Below, one piece after another: positions 38,907 through 48,012 of a DNA stretch of 64,000 nt (positions within the stretch are counted from its first letter, which is position 1; every line of letters begins with the position of its first letter). The translations under genes were made by a program, and so were the position numbers. Source of the DNA: Rebecca billardiae RCC1528 (Eukaryota; Haptophyta); assembly GCA_965240325.2 (NCBI GenBank), contig OZ251230.1, positions 1,302,001 to 1,366,000 on the forward strand, written 5' to 3'. The notes under the pieces were generated by a model. That model was not told the DNA's origin. It did not search any database and saw only the letters and a program-made list of their open reading frames with translations.

Positions 38907-39437
38907 TCGCTACGCATCCGTCGGCATGCCTGCTGCACTGCGACGCTCGATCGCCCCACGCAAAGCACTCAGACTGCCTGATGCGGCCTGGTCACGGAGA
39001 CACGTCCCCGGAGCCGCCGGAGCGGCAGCGTCGTCGCGAGGTGGCCTCCCGTACGCCACGCGCGGCTGCAACGCTGGAAACCCTTGGGAGGCTACGGTGC
39101 GCCTCGGCCTCTGCGACTGCTGGCGGAGATTGCTGGCAGTGATCCGGATCATTCTGTCCGTCCCTGGCAGTAACGCCGCCCCAGCAGTTGCGGTTGAGAG
39201 GGTGAGCACCGATCCGCCGGTAGCCTCGGGTATTTCCCGAATTCGTCTCGCACTGAACGAACTCATCACAAAGACTAGTGCGGGCGGAACTCCCGGGCAC
39301 GCCGCACGCACGCCTCTGCCGAGGGCTGCGCCCACCGCGCTGTGCATGGCTGCCGGTCGTCGCGCTCACCCGCCCACGGAGGTACAGTGCGGTCAGCCGA
39401 CGGTGACTCGTGCGAGAGTGAGCCTGTGGGTGACACG
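38907..39437. other. Intergenic
   Basis: No gene I can support; open frames through it are mutually overlapping. Holds the 3' end of the Rossmann gene and the likely promoter of the F-box gene. Confidence 0.4.
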
Positions 39438-40118
39438 ATGAGCCTGTCTCCCGTCGGATTGGGTGAGGAGCCTTCGCCTCCCGTCGGAATTGGCGAGGAG
39501 CCGTCGGTGCTTCAGGACGACGACCTCTTGCTGGTCATCCTGCGCGCACTCACGCCAATGGCGCTCGGGCACGCTGCGCAGGTATGCCGACGTTGGCACG
39601 CGCTCGCTCGTGCAGACAGCCTGTGGGTGACACACTGTGCGGAGCGATGGCGTGGGAAGCAAGTCCCGTGGGCAGCCGTGGCACAGGAGCCGACATGGTG
39701 CGCCAGGTACGTGCGCGCTGAGCGCGAGGCGGAGACATTGGAGCTGAGCACAGCGGAGCTGCAGCGGCGGGTCTGGCTCTTCTCCGACAACCTGCAGCAC
39801 TGCAGGTTCCGCGTGCACAAGAACGGGGCGCAGCGGCTGTACATGGACTACTTCCCGCCCCTGCGCTGGCTGTGGAACGGCGACGGCACCCTCCAAGTCG
39901 AGCAGTTCCCGCCACACGCTGTCGACAGGCTGCCCGATTGGCGATGGCGGATTTCGAACGAGTACATCTATATGGTACGCGCTGGGATCGGTTACCGGAC
40001 GGAACGTGGCGCACGCGCAGGATGGCGCGCTCATCTTGCAGGCAGCCAGTGCCTCGCTGCTGCTCGCGCCGGCTGCCACCGGCGCGCACAGGCGGCACCC
40101 CCACGCGCCCGACGCTGA
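39438..40118 (+). CDS. F-box protein
   Basis: A 226-residue frame from the ATG at 39438 (MSLSPVGLGEEP). The F-box at about 24-68 (DDDLLLVILRALTPMALGHA, then QVCRRWHALARADSLWVTHC) would bind Skp1 and recruit targets to an SCF ubiquitin ligase. It is preceded by a small internal duplication (PVGLGEEPS/PVGIGEEPS). The region after it (about 95-190) is aromatic-rich (VWLFSDNLQHCRFRVHKNGA, YMDYFPPLRWLWNGDGTL) and resembles a compact beta domain that may choose the substrate. The end turns Ala/Arg-rich at about 195, so an intron or frameshift near 40000 may hide the true C-terminus. Confidence 0.75.
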   Translation: MSLSPVGLGEEPSPPVGIGEEPSVLQDDDLLLVILRALTPMALGHAAQVCRRWHALARADSLWVTHCAERWRGKQVPWAAVAQEPTWCARYVRAEREAETLELSTAELQRRVWLFSDNLQHCRFRVHKNGAQRLYMDYFPPLRWLWNGDGTLQVEQFPPHAVDRLPDWRWRISNEYIYMVRAGIGYRTERGARAGWRAHLAGSQCLAAARAGCHRRAQAAPPRARR

Positions 40119-40563
40119 GTCACTCATTAAGCGTTGACCTGCCGCCCCACACCCCGCGGCCTTGCCCACGCGCGATCTGCAGCTCACAATGCCGGAGGAC
40201 ACGGCACATTGCGCAGCCCTCGTTGCAATGATCGACCAGTACTACGATAGTCTTCCCCCGCAGCCGGTTGCGGCAGCCCCCGCGTCGGAGGCTGCGCCCG
40301 CAGCGATGGAGCAGACTGCTGCTGTGCTGTCACAACTTTGATATACCATCGTCGGACGTCTCAGGTTCACGTCCGCGCGCATGTGATCCACTGGCCCTGG
40401 CCAGATTCTATAGAAGCAGATTGCCAGATTGCAAGTGGCACGGGCATGCCCGGTTCAGTGCCGACAGACGGGCGTACTCAATGAGAGCAGGTTGAGCAGC
40501 CAGCGGCAGCTGCAGGTGCGACACAAGGGCGTTCCCGGGATCCTGCCACACGCTTCCGAACGG

Positions 40564-40588
40564 CATGCCCCCCCCTGGGGGGGGCATG
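40564..40588. repeat. Perfect 25-nt palindrome (CATG-C8-T-G8-CATG)
   Basis: Twelve-base perfect arms around a single T. Eight C facing eight G would make a very stable hairpin. Confidence 0.8.
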
Positions 40589-40644
40589 GCTACCGGACTG
40601 GCGCTGCGCCAGTGGCGGCCGCCAACCCGGACTGCAGCGCACCA

Positions 40645-41545
40645 GCGCTTGGCGCGCGCGCGGCGCGGCGCGCTGCGGCCGTCGAGTTGCCGTGCGAAGG
40701 CGGCGCGTTGCTTGCGTGGCATCGGAACACGACCATGCTCCGCACTGCGCCCCGCAGCTCGCTCCTCGTCGACTTTGCCGCGCCTACGATCAGCGCGCAT
40801 GCGAGCGTCGCGTCGGAATGAGCAGCCCGCGCCGGCCTCAGCCGTGAGCGCCCGCCTGGCGCGCGATGCGATCAACTCGGGGCACGAGCTGCGGCTGAGC
40901 GAGGAAGCATGTGCCTGCGCGCAAGCCGCGCCGCCTTGAGACACCGATCGTGAGCAGGGCATGCACCTTGCACGCAACGTTTCTTCTTGCCCTTGCGAAT
41001 GTCGCGGTGCCCTTGAAAGGACTCCTCATCAGCGCAACTACTCAAGCATGGCATGACGGCAGCCACGCGCGCAGGCGATGCATGGATGTACACGAGTCAC
41101 TGCGCGCACACGCAACCCGAAGACTCCTATTCATCGCTTCAGGGCGCTCACGGTCTGTTGTTTCATCTCCACTGCATGCAAGGCTCGTGCAGGCTGATCG
41201 GCATTCGTTGACAGCCGTCTGAAGCTGCATCAACGCGCACGATCGATGTCTCAAGGCGGCGCGGCTTGCGCGCAGGCACATGCTTCCTCGCTCAGCCGCA
41301 GCTCGTGCCCCGAGTTGATCGCATCGCGCGCCAGGCGGGCGCTCACGGCTGAGGCCGGCGCGGGCTGCTCATTCCGACGCGACGCTCGCATGCGCGCTGA
41401 TCGTAGGCGCGGCAAAGTCGACGAGGAGCGAGCTGCGGGGCGCAGTGCGGAGCATGGTCGTGTTCCGATGCCACGCAAGCAACGCGCCGCCTTCGCACGG
41501 CAACTCGACGGCCGCAGCGCGCCGCGCCGCGCCCGCGCCAAGCGC
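40645..41545. repeat. Inverted repeat pair, 308-bp arms, 285-bp spacer
   Basis: Arms 40645-40952 and 41238-41545 are reverse complements with only about two mismatches seen (one in the CG-rich outer end, one near the inner end). Single-stranded, they would fold into a hairpin of about 300 bp. No target duplication was found at the ends. The frames in both arms are mirror images and not genes. The right arm ends about 260 bp ahead of the dioxygenase start. Confidence 0.85.
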
Positions 41546-41807
41546 CCATCGACGCCAGCGCGCCTTCGCGCCAAGCGCGTTTTCATTTTCCGCGCTTTGT
41601 TTTCGCGCGTGAGTTTTTATTGGCGCATGACCCGCGCGGGGAACGCGCGCCCCTGTCGCGCCGTCGACGACGAAACAGACCGGCCGTTCATCTTCGTCGG
41701 CAAAACGACGACGTCTACAGTGCTTACCAACGGCCACAAGTCAGCGCGAGAAGGGCCGCGACCGCACGCTCACACCGCGCAGCACTGGGCCCCAAGCAGA
41801 CGGCGCC

Positions 41808-43042
41808 ATGTGGGAGATGCTGAGCAGCATGACGACGAAGCGCTCGTACATGCCGATCAACGCCGAGTACCCGGGACTCACGCGCCGTGAGCACGGGAAG
41901 GGCGACCAGACGCCGGTGTACACGATCGACAACTTCCTGACGCCGCGTGAGTGCTGGGACATACGCAACGCAGCCGAGGGCCGGCTCGAGCGCTCGAAAA
42001 CGTACTCTGCGGCGCATGTCGGCTACGTGCAGTCCTCCGATCGCACATCGTACACGGTGCCATGCCGCGCGCCGCACCGTCCATCTGGGCCGTCGTCCAC
42101 GCGCGCGGCCGCGCCTCCCGTGTTCGCGTCATCAGCGCCACTGCATGCCCGCCCTGCCCGCGTGCGTGCAGTGCCACCTGGACAAGAAGGCGCCCGCGTG
42201 CCCACCGCTACTGCACAAGGTTTGCGGCGCCGTTATGCCGCGCGTCTGCAGCGCTCGGCGAGCGCCGCGCGCACGCACATTCGGCGCTGAGCGGCTGCCT
42301 CCCATGACGCTGTGCACGCGTGCCCACCCGCCAGATCATGGAGCTGACGAACAAGCCGTTCGACCACATCGAGCCGCCGCAGGTCGCGCGGTACACGTGG
42401 CGCCAGAAGTACCTCGAGCACTACGACGCGATGGACCCGCACAACGAGTCGGGCACCGCCTTCTGCAAGAACGGCGGGCAGCGCGTGTGCACGGTGCTCG
42501 TGTACCTGAACGACGTGGACGTGGGCGGCTGCACCTACTTCCGCAAGCTCAACCTGCGCATCAAGCCCAAGGCGGGCACCGCGCTGGTCTTCTTCCCCGC
42601 GTTCTTGGACGCTCATCTCGACAGAAACGCGATGCACTGCGCCGAGCCCGCCGTCGACACCAAGTTCGTGGCGCAAGTGTGGATCCGACAATTTGCGCGG
42701 ACGGACGGGCAGCCGAGCGGGGAGCCGAGCCGCAAGGCGCCCGAGCGCAAGCCGCGTGGTCTGAGTTGTATCACGCAAGTGGACCTGATGCTGCGCAGTC
42801 AGTGGTTGGATGGGTCTCGCGCGGAGTGCACAAGGGGTACGAGAGTCAATGGACGAGACGCAAGTGAAATATCGAGCATCAGGACTGCGCGCAGCCGCAC
42901 CGGCTCGGCACGGCCGCGAGCCCCGAGCCGGGCCCGGTCGGAGCGCGGGCCCCGAGGCCGCCCTCCCGCGGACTCACCGTCCGCATTCGTCTTCGGAATG
43001 ACGGAAAGCAGCAGGCTCTGCAGGCGGCGTCAAAACCATTGA
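41808..43042 (+). CDS. Prolyl 4-hydroxylase-like 2OG-Fe(II) dioxygenase, three exons
   Basis: Exons 41808-42056, 42172-42219 (only 48 bp) and 42335-43042 join in phase 0 to 334 residues. The double-stranded beta-helix is clear: PVYTIDNFLTPRECWDI, SSDRTSYT, PPQVARYTWRQKYLEHYDAM with iron ligands H128 and D130, CTVLVYLNDVDVGGCTYF, IKPKAGTALVFFP, then AMHCAEPAVDTKFVAQVWIR with H200 and 2-oxoglutarate-binding K210. This matches P4H-alpha-type enzymes that hydroxylate proline in secreted or cell-wall proteins. No signal peptide is seen at this start, so an upstream exon is possible. After residue 219 the frame turns low-complexity, while another frame (ending 42867) gives natural-looking AWSELYHASGPDAAQ and VVGWVSRGVHKGYES; an unrecognised intron or a frameshift near 42740 may put that as the real end. 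Confidence 0.83.
42057..42171 (+). other. Intron 1 of the dioxygenase gene
   Basis: 115 bp, donor ACG|GTGCCA, acceptor GTGCAG|TG, phase 0. Confidence 0.75.
42220..42334 (+). other. Intron 2 of the dioxygenase gene
   Basis: 115 bp, donor AAG|GTTTGC, acceptor CGCCAG|AT, phase 0. Same length as intron 1. Confidence 0.75.
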
Positions 43043-44285
43043 GCGGAGATCCTGCTGCTGACATTCAGTGCCACACGATAACAAGCAATGCGAGTCCGCG
43101 GCGCCAGGCCGCTATTTGACTGTCAGCAGTATATATATATATACCTGTATACTGTCGTATGATTAGCAGCCTGTACAAATTAAACAGCATGGCACGCATA
43201 CGATAGCGGCGGGGTGCCCAATCAATGACCATCTGATTACAGCAGTAGTAGAACTACTATGTATTGATGTATGGAGCGCGCGATCGGCGCGGAGGAGTAC
43301 CGGCGCAAACCGTCACCGGTCGACACTTGCACTTCGGCCATGGGATCAGCAGCCAGCGCAGCGTTCACGGAGCCCTGCGAGGGCCCCGGGGACCCAACTC
43401 CGGCTGCTAAGTGACCACGCGGTCGTGGCCGGTGGCTGGGCACACATGCCCCCACGCGGCCCGAGTCTCGCGCGCAGCTCTGACAGCGGCTCAGACCAGC
43501 GCTCAGTTATTAGCGCCCGTCATTGAACTCTAAGCTGGTCGGCACCAAAACCATCACCGCTTGGCACCAGATGAAATTACTAGCAGCGTGTGTGGAGGAG
43601 GCGCGGTGCGTGTCCGCGGCTGGCGAGCCGCGAGAGGCGTCCGGACCGAGAGGTGCGTGTGTGGAGGAGGCGCGGTGCGTGTCCGCGGCTGGCGAGCCGC
43701 GAGAGGCGTCCGGACCGAGAGGTTCTCGGCCACGCCCTCGCGCTTCCCGCCCCCGCGGGCCCTGTGTTAGAGTGCACGCAGGTTGTCGCCCTCGCCGCCA
43801 AGTAGTCGCCGCGTGGGCGCCAAACCGGGCTCAATCCACCGAGCGCTCCATACAATGCATTTACGTATGCCTCATATCCCCAGATGACTGCCTCTCTCAC
43901 TGAGTCCTCTCTCTGTCGACACTGACCCGCGTAATTCCGGCAAAAGCCTGCATAGTAGCTAAACACCGACTATCACTTAGCGATCAGGACTCAGACTCTA
44001 AGGCTAAGCAGGATAAGCAGCCAGCTACTAGGGCCCAGCGGCCGTGGGCGTGGCTTGGAAGCTGGCTCTCCCACTGTCGACCAAGGGTGCTGCCGTAGCC
44101 GACCGGTCCCAAAATGATTCGATCGTCATTGCTACCGCCGTAAAGCTATGAAAAAAGTCAGCAGCAGCATCGGAACCTTCGGCTGGGCCCGCCCAGGCCG
44201 GCGGCGCCGCCGGCGCCGCCAAAATCACGACGACCAGAAATAACCGGGCGAGATCGTCCCGGAAAATCGGGGAAAGACGAGCAAG
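43043..44285. other. Intergenic with a tandem duplication
   Basis: No recognised gene. Contains TA iterations near 43130-43142 and the 2 x 69-bp tandem repeat at 43586-43723. A 126-residue frame (43523-43903, plus strand) crosses that repeat, but apart from the duplicated 23-residue unit it shows no motif. Confidence 0.45.
43586..43723 (+). repeat. Perfect tandem repeat, 2 x 69 bp
   Basis: Units 43586-43654 and 43655-43723 appear identical. The unit length is a multiple of three, so in the + frame it repeats a 23-residue peptide starting CVEEARCVSAAGEP. Perfect identity points to a recent duplication. Confidence 0.85.
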
Positions 44286-45077
44286 ATGGCGTCCGCGTGC
44301 GCTGCCCTGGTCTTCTTGGCCCTGGCCCACTTGGCTGCCGCCGCGACTGCATTCACCCTCGCTCATGACCCCTCGCCGATCACACTTCGGCGGATGGGTG
44401 TGTGCGCCCGCGCGCGCGTGCTCTCGCGCGGCCGACAGGAGCGCGAGGGCGGCTCTGGCTTCGGCGGTGCCATCGGGGGCGCTGTCCTCGGTGGCCTGCT
44501 TGCTGGTCCATTTGGCGCGTTTTGGGGCGCGCAGCTGGGCGCATCCGTCGGAGTGAGCAACGCGGAGAAGCGTCAAGCTCAGCGCTCCCTAGAGCGCATG
44601 GGGCTGCGGCCGGAGGACCTCCAACTCGCCCAGGAGGTCGCCACGGATCTCCGCGAAGCCGAGGAGGCGCTCAAGATGGTGGGTGACGTTGCAGACGCGC
44701 AGAAGAAGCGCGTCGCCGCGCTGCAGGCTGACGCAGAGAAGGCATACGCCAAGGCACGTGACTGTCTGGCCGACGGCGACGAGAGCGGCGCTCGCCGCTG
44801 GCTCGAGCGTCGCAGTGACTTGCAGGCAGCCACAACGCGCGCGACCGAGGAACTGGCAGAGTCGGATGAGCGCACGCGTACCATGCAGCAGAACGTCCTG
44901 GCTCTCGCCGAGCGCGCGGCGAAGATCGAGCTGCTCATGAGCCGCTCTGTCTCGGCCGCTTCTGAGGCCCGCCGCTCTGCGCCCGATGACGTCCCACGTG
45001 GCGAGAGTGCAGCGGCCTCATACGAGCCGCTCGAGGATCCGTTGGAGGCGCGATTCCGAGAGCTCGAGGACAAGTGA
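44286..45077 (+). CDS. Plastid-targeted PspA/Vipp1-like coiled-coil protein with glycine zipper
   Basis: A 263-residue frame. Residues 1-22 are a signal peptide (CAALVFLALAHLAAAATAF) with an A-T-A-F end, then a basic transit-like stretch, as for import into a complex plastid. Residues about 57-90 are a glycine-zipper membrane segment (GFGGAIGGAVLGGLLAGPFG). Residues about 95-230 are a long charged helix whose phrases KAYAKARDCLADGDESGARR and WLERRSDLQAATTRATEEL follow the pattern of PspA/IM30, and the end DPLEARFRELEDK is like PspA C-termini. Vipp1/PspA proteins bend and repair membranes, thylakoids included. The glycine zipper ahead of such a domain is not part of standard Vipp1. The plastid location and membrane role are inferences. 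Confidence 0.7.
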   Translation: MASACAALVFLALAHLAAAATAFTLAHDPSPITLRRMGVCARARVLSRGRQEREGGSGFGGAIGGAVLGGLLAGPFGAFWGAQLGASVGVSNAEKRQAQRSLERMGLRPEDLQLAQEVATDLREAEEALKMVGDVADAQKKRVAALQADAEKAYAKARDCLADGDESGARRWLERRSDLQAATTRATEELAESDERTRTMQQNVLALAERAAKIELLMSRSVSAASEARRSAPDDVPRGESAAASYEPLEDPLEARFRELEDK

Positions 45078-45851
45078 TGAGTGGGTCGCACTTGGAAGAG
45101 TATGTGGCGATGCAGTAGTATCATTATCCGCCGTAGTATATGTGTGAAGTCATACGCCCACAACGATGTACTGGCTCTGAATGTCGTGCCATGCGCGTGC
45201 GGCAACGATGATGTAGCCCGACCCGGCGGCGTCGGAGGCCCGCGAGGCCCGTGACGCGGGCTGTGACGCCAATTAAGCCTATATAGGCTATATATATATA
45301 CTCGTTTACCGGACGGAGTTCCGTCTCCGTCGTGGACACGGTCACGGCACGGCCGTATGCCCACAGCGCACTGCGCAGGCTTGGTTCGGAGCGTGCCGCG
45401 GCGGCGGCAGCGCAGCACAAAGTACTCCGGCCGCGGCTTCCGCGGCGGCCCGCATCAGCAATACCAGTTGTGCCAGGCTGAGTGTCTGGTCCGCGGAGAT
45501 TGATATGTCGTTATTGGCCGCGGATTCATCTGAGCCGGACTGCGAGTCGTCAGCCCAGTAGCTTATGGAGTATGCGTAAGCAGCTCCGAGGGATTGACAC
45601 CGTGCAAGACCCGTCGTATTGTGGCCGCGCACTCCGTAGCGCCATGAGAGTATTTAGTGACGTCTCACTTGCTTGTTGCTGTGCCAGCGGACCGGTTTTG
45701 GTGGTGTCAAAACGTGTGCACTGTTGGTTCGGCGTCCGCACATTTGACACCACTGTACGCGTACGCACGGGCATGGGTGCTTTCGCAGCGAGCAGATGAT
45801 GAGTGAGAGCACAAGGCGGCGCTGCCGTACCTGGCCTCCGCCTACTACCAC

Positions 45852-45914
45852 GGTGTCAAGGCAAGATCCGACGCCGACTCCAGCGGAGTCGGCGTCGGAA
45901 CTTGCCTTGACACC
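45852..45914. repeat. 63-nt hairpin, 30-bp arms, 3-nt loop
   Basis: Arms 45852-45881 and 45885-45914 are complementary at 29 of 30 positions around the loop AGC. The core GACTCC-loop-GGAGTC recurs once at 45918-45932. Confidence 0.85.
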
Positions 45915-46033
45915 CGGGACTCCGCTGGAGTCGGCGACCCTGACCACCCTTGATGGCGGTGTCTTTCTACCGCCCGGCGTTGCCGCTGGAGGAAAAGTTA
46001 CCAGCTGCAGCCTGGGGCTCTGCAGTACGGTAC

Positions 46034-46083
46034 TCTCGATTGCCTGCTTGAGCTGTGTGCATCTCTTATCTTAGTAAACTGTT
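46034..46083 (+). repeat. Dispersed ~50-bp repeat, copy B
   Basis: TCTCGATTGCCTGCTTGAGC, then TGTGTGCATCTCTTATCTTA, then GTAAACTGT. Same orientation as copy A. Confidence 0.7.
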
Positions 46084-46347
46084 CTGTACCCACTCCATAT
46101 CTGTACGCAGGCGGAGCTGCCGCCGTCCTCCGCCGCCTCGGGTAACGAGAATCAGACATCATCAACCTCTTTCCAGTCGACGGGTCAGACATTATCGCAC
46201 AGGAAGGGAGCATCTTCTGGGGAATCGGTGGAGTCTAGGCGCCGAACCGTAAAGTATTGCACGTGTCTGCTCACGTTTTGCAGTTTGTAGTAGCAACCAG
46301 CCTGGTTTCCTCGTCGGTGCGCGAACTCAGCGGCTGGGGCGGCGGTC

Positions 46348-48012
46348 GTGCATCCCGGCCTGCATCCCACCAAAGTCACGCCGCCGTCCAACTGCAAGAT
46401 GCGCGCGCGCGACCTGGAGCTGCGCAAGGCGGAGGGGCTGGTGGGCGAGGCGGTCGCGGGGCTACCCCTCTCGCCGTTTCACCTCTCGGTCTGGCTCGCC
46501 GTCGCCACCGTCTTCGCTGCCTGTGGCTCGTCCAACATCATCGTGCCGTGGCTGGTGCAGTCGATGCGGCGCGTGCTGCACCTCGACCCGATCGAGGAGG
46601 GCGTCCTCTCCGGCTGCGTCTACAGCGGCATGGCGGTGGGTGCGGTGCTCATGGGCCCCGTCGCCGACCACTTTGGCAGGCGGCCGGTCGTCCTCGCCTC
46701 GATGGCCGCCGTGCTTTCGCTGCAAGTCTCCATCTCGCAGCTGTCGCACACGGTCTACATCGCACCCGTGCTCTTCGTGCGCGGCATCGCGTTGATCTGG
46801 GCCGAGTTCGTCTCCAAGCTGGTCCTCACCGAGATCGCCCCCCAGCGCCTGCGCGGCCTCCAGCTGAGCTCCGTCCACGCCATGTTCCAGCTCGGCGGCG
46901 TGCTCGCCACTCTGTACACGTTCATCTACGTCTTCTACCGCCGCCTCGCCGCCATCTCCGCGCTCTCGCCGTTCGTCGCTCTCGCGTGCGTCGCGGCGGG
47001 GCTTCCGGAGTCACCAATGTGGCTCCTGCAGGCCCGCGGCGTCCGCGCGGCGCGCGACGCCGTGCTCGAGATTGCGCGCCGCGCGCACGCCGACTCGCCC
47101 GCCCAGATGGACGCAGCGCCGATGCTCTCCTCCGACCTGCAGATCGAGGACGGCGACGGGTCATCGTCTTCGGGGGCGGACACGGAAACCATCCTCTCGG
47201 ACGACGTGCCGCGCTCGGACGAAATGCCCCAGTCGAAGCCTTCGTCGTCCTCCACGCTGTCGTCAGACGGCGAGCCGGCGGCGGCTGCAGCGGGCGGCGC
47301 GAGCAAGTCCAAGCTACTCAGCCTGCAGAGGCAGGTCTCGCGCGCGTCATCGCAAGTGCAGCTGATGCCGCAGGCGACGTGGCACGTGGCCAAGTCAATC
47401 TCGTCGCGCAGCCTGGACATGGTGACGCGCCTCCGCGAGGCCGACGCGCGCGCGAAGCTCCTCCGCGTCGCGCCGCCGCTGTGGATGATCGCGGCGTGGG
47501 CGACCCAGTCCTCGGACTTTCTCCTGCTCCGCTTCCTGCGCATGAGCGGATACGCGCATCTTGAGCGCGATCTATGCTTTGCCGCGTTCGGCGCCAAGCT
47601 GTGCGGCGGGCTACTTGCCGGCGCGATCGTCGATCGCATCGGGCGCACGCGACTGCTGTTCCCCACACTTGTGCTCAGCGCAGCCGGCTCGGCGCTGGTT
47701 GCCATCGCGCGCGGCGACGCGGCCCTGAGCGCGTCCGTCCTCCTCCTCTACCTGGCCTCGGAGGCCATGCAGGCGACGGCCTCGACGTACACGTACGAGG
47801 TGTTCAGCACGGAGACGCGCGCGTGCGCCGTGAGCGCGTGTGTCGCAATCTCGCGGCTGTCAGCGACCATCGCCGTCGGCCTCGGCCCGGCGCTCATGGA
47901 AGCCATCTCGCCAGCGGCGCCAATCATGCTGAACGCGGGGCTGTTCCTGATCGCGGCCGTGTGGACCGTCTTCTCGCTCCCAGCCGACACAACCAGCATG
48001 CCTCTGAGTTGA
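46348..48012 (+). CDS. Major facilitator superfamily transporter
   Basis: 554 residues from 46348, or 537 from the ATG at 46399 (MRARDLEL). Twelve hydrophobic segments in two sets of six. The MFS loop 2-3 signature is GPVADHFGRRPVV and its counterpart in the second half is GAIVDRIGRTRLL. PESPMWLLQARG after the sixth helix is like the PESPRWL motif of sugar and organic-ion porters (SLC2/SLC22/SV2 relatives). The central loop (about 245-360) is long, acidic and Ser-rich, then basic. FVRGIALIWAEFV and TSTYTYEVFSTETR-like phrases (seen as ASTYTYEVFSTETRAC) also fit the SV2/SVOP-like branch. The substrate cannot be told. Confidence 0.88.
   Translation: MHPGLHPTKVTPPSNCKMRARDLELRKAEGLVGEAVAGLPLSPFHLSVWLAVATVFAACGSSNIIVPWLVQSMRRVLHLDPIEEGVLSGCVYSGMAVGAVLMGPVADHFGRRPVVLASMAAVLSLQVSISQLSHTVYIAPVLFVRGIALIWAEFVSKLVLTEIAPQRLRGLQLSSVHAMFQLGGVLATLYTFIYVFYRRLAAISALSPFVALACVAAGLPESPMWLLQARGVRAARDAVLEIARRAHADSPAQMDAAPMLSSDLQIEDGDGSSSSGADTETILSDDVPRSDEMPQSKPSSSSTLSSDGEPAAAAAGGASKSKLLSLQRQVSRASSQVQLMPQATWHVAKSISSRSLDMVTRLREADARAKLLRVAPPLWMIAAWATQSSDFLLLRFLRMSGYAHLERDLCFAAFGAKLCGGLLAGAIVDRIGRTRLLFPTLVLSAAGSALVAIARGDAALSASVLLLYLASEAMQATASTYTYEVFSTETRACAVSACVAISRLSATIAVGLGPALMEAISPAAPIMLNAGLFLIAAVWTVFSLPADTTSMPLS

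Larger units (their letters stand above)
45078..46347. other. Intergenic with a strong hairpin and repeat copy B
   Basis: Holds TA iterations (about 45280-45300), the 63-nt hairpin at 45852-45914 and the dispersed repeat at 46034-46083. No gene I can support. Confidence 0.5.

Noticed and set aside
43523-43903. 126-codon + strand frame as a gene
   Set aside because: Apart from the duplicated 23-residue unit it has no motif, and its existence depends on the tandem repeat; kept only as a repeat.
46257-47564. 435-codon + strand frame overlapping the MFS gene
   Set aside because: Arg-rich and non-hydrophobic, while the overlapping frame has twelve membrane segments and both MFS signatures.
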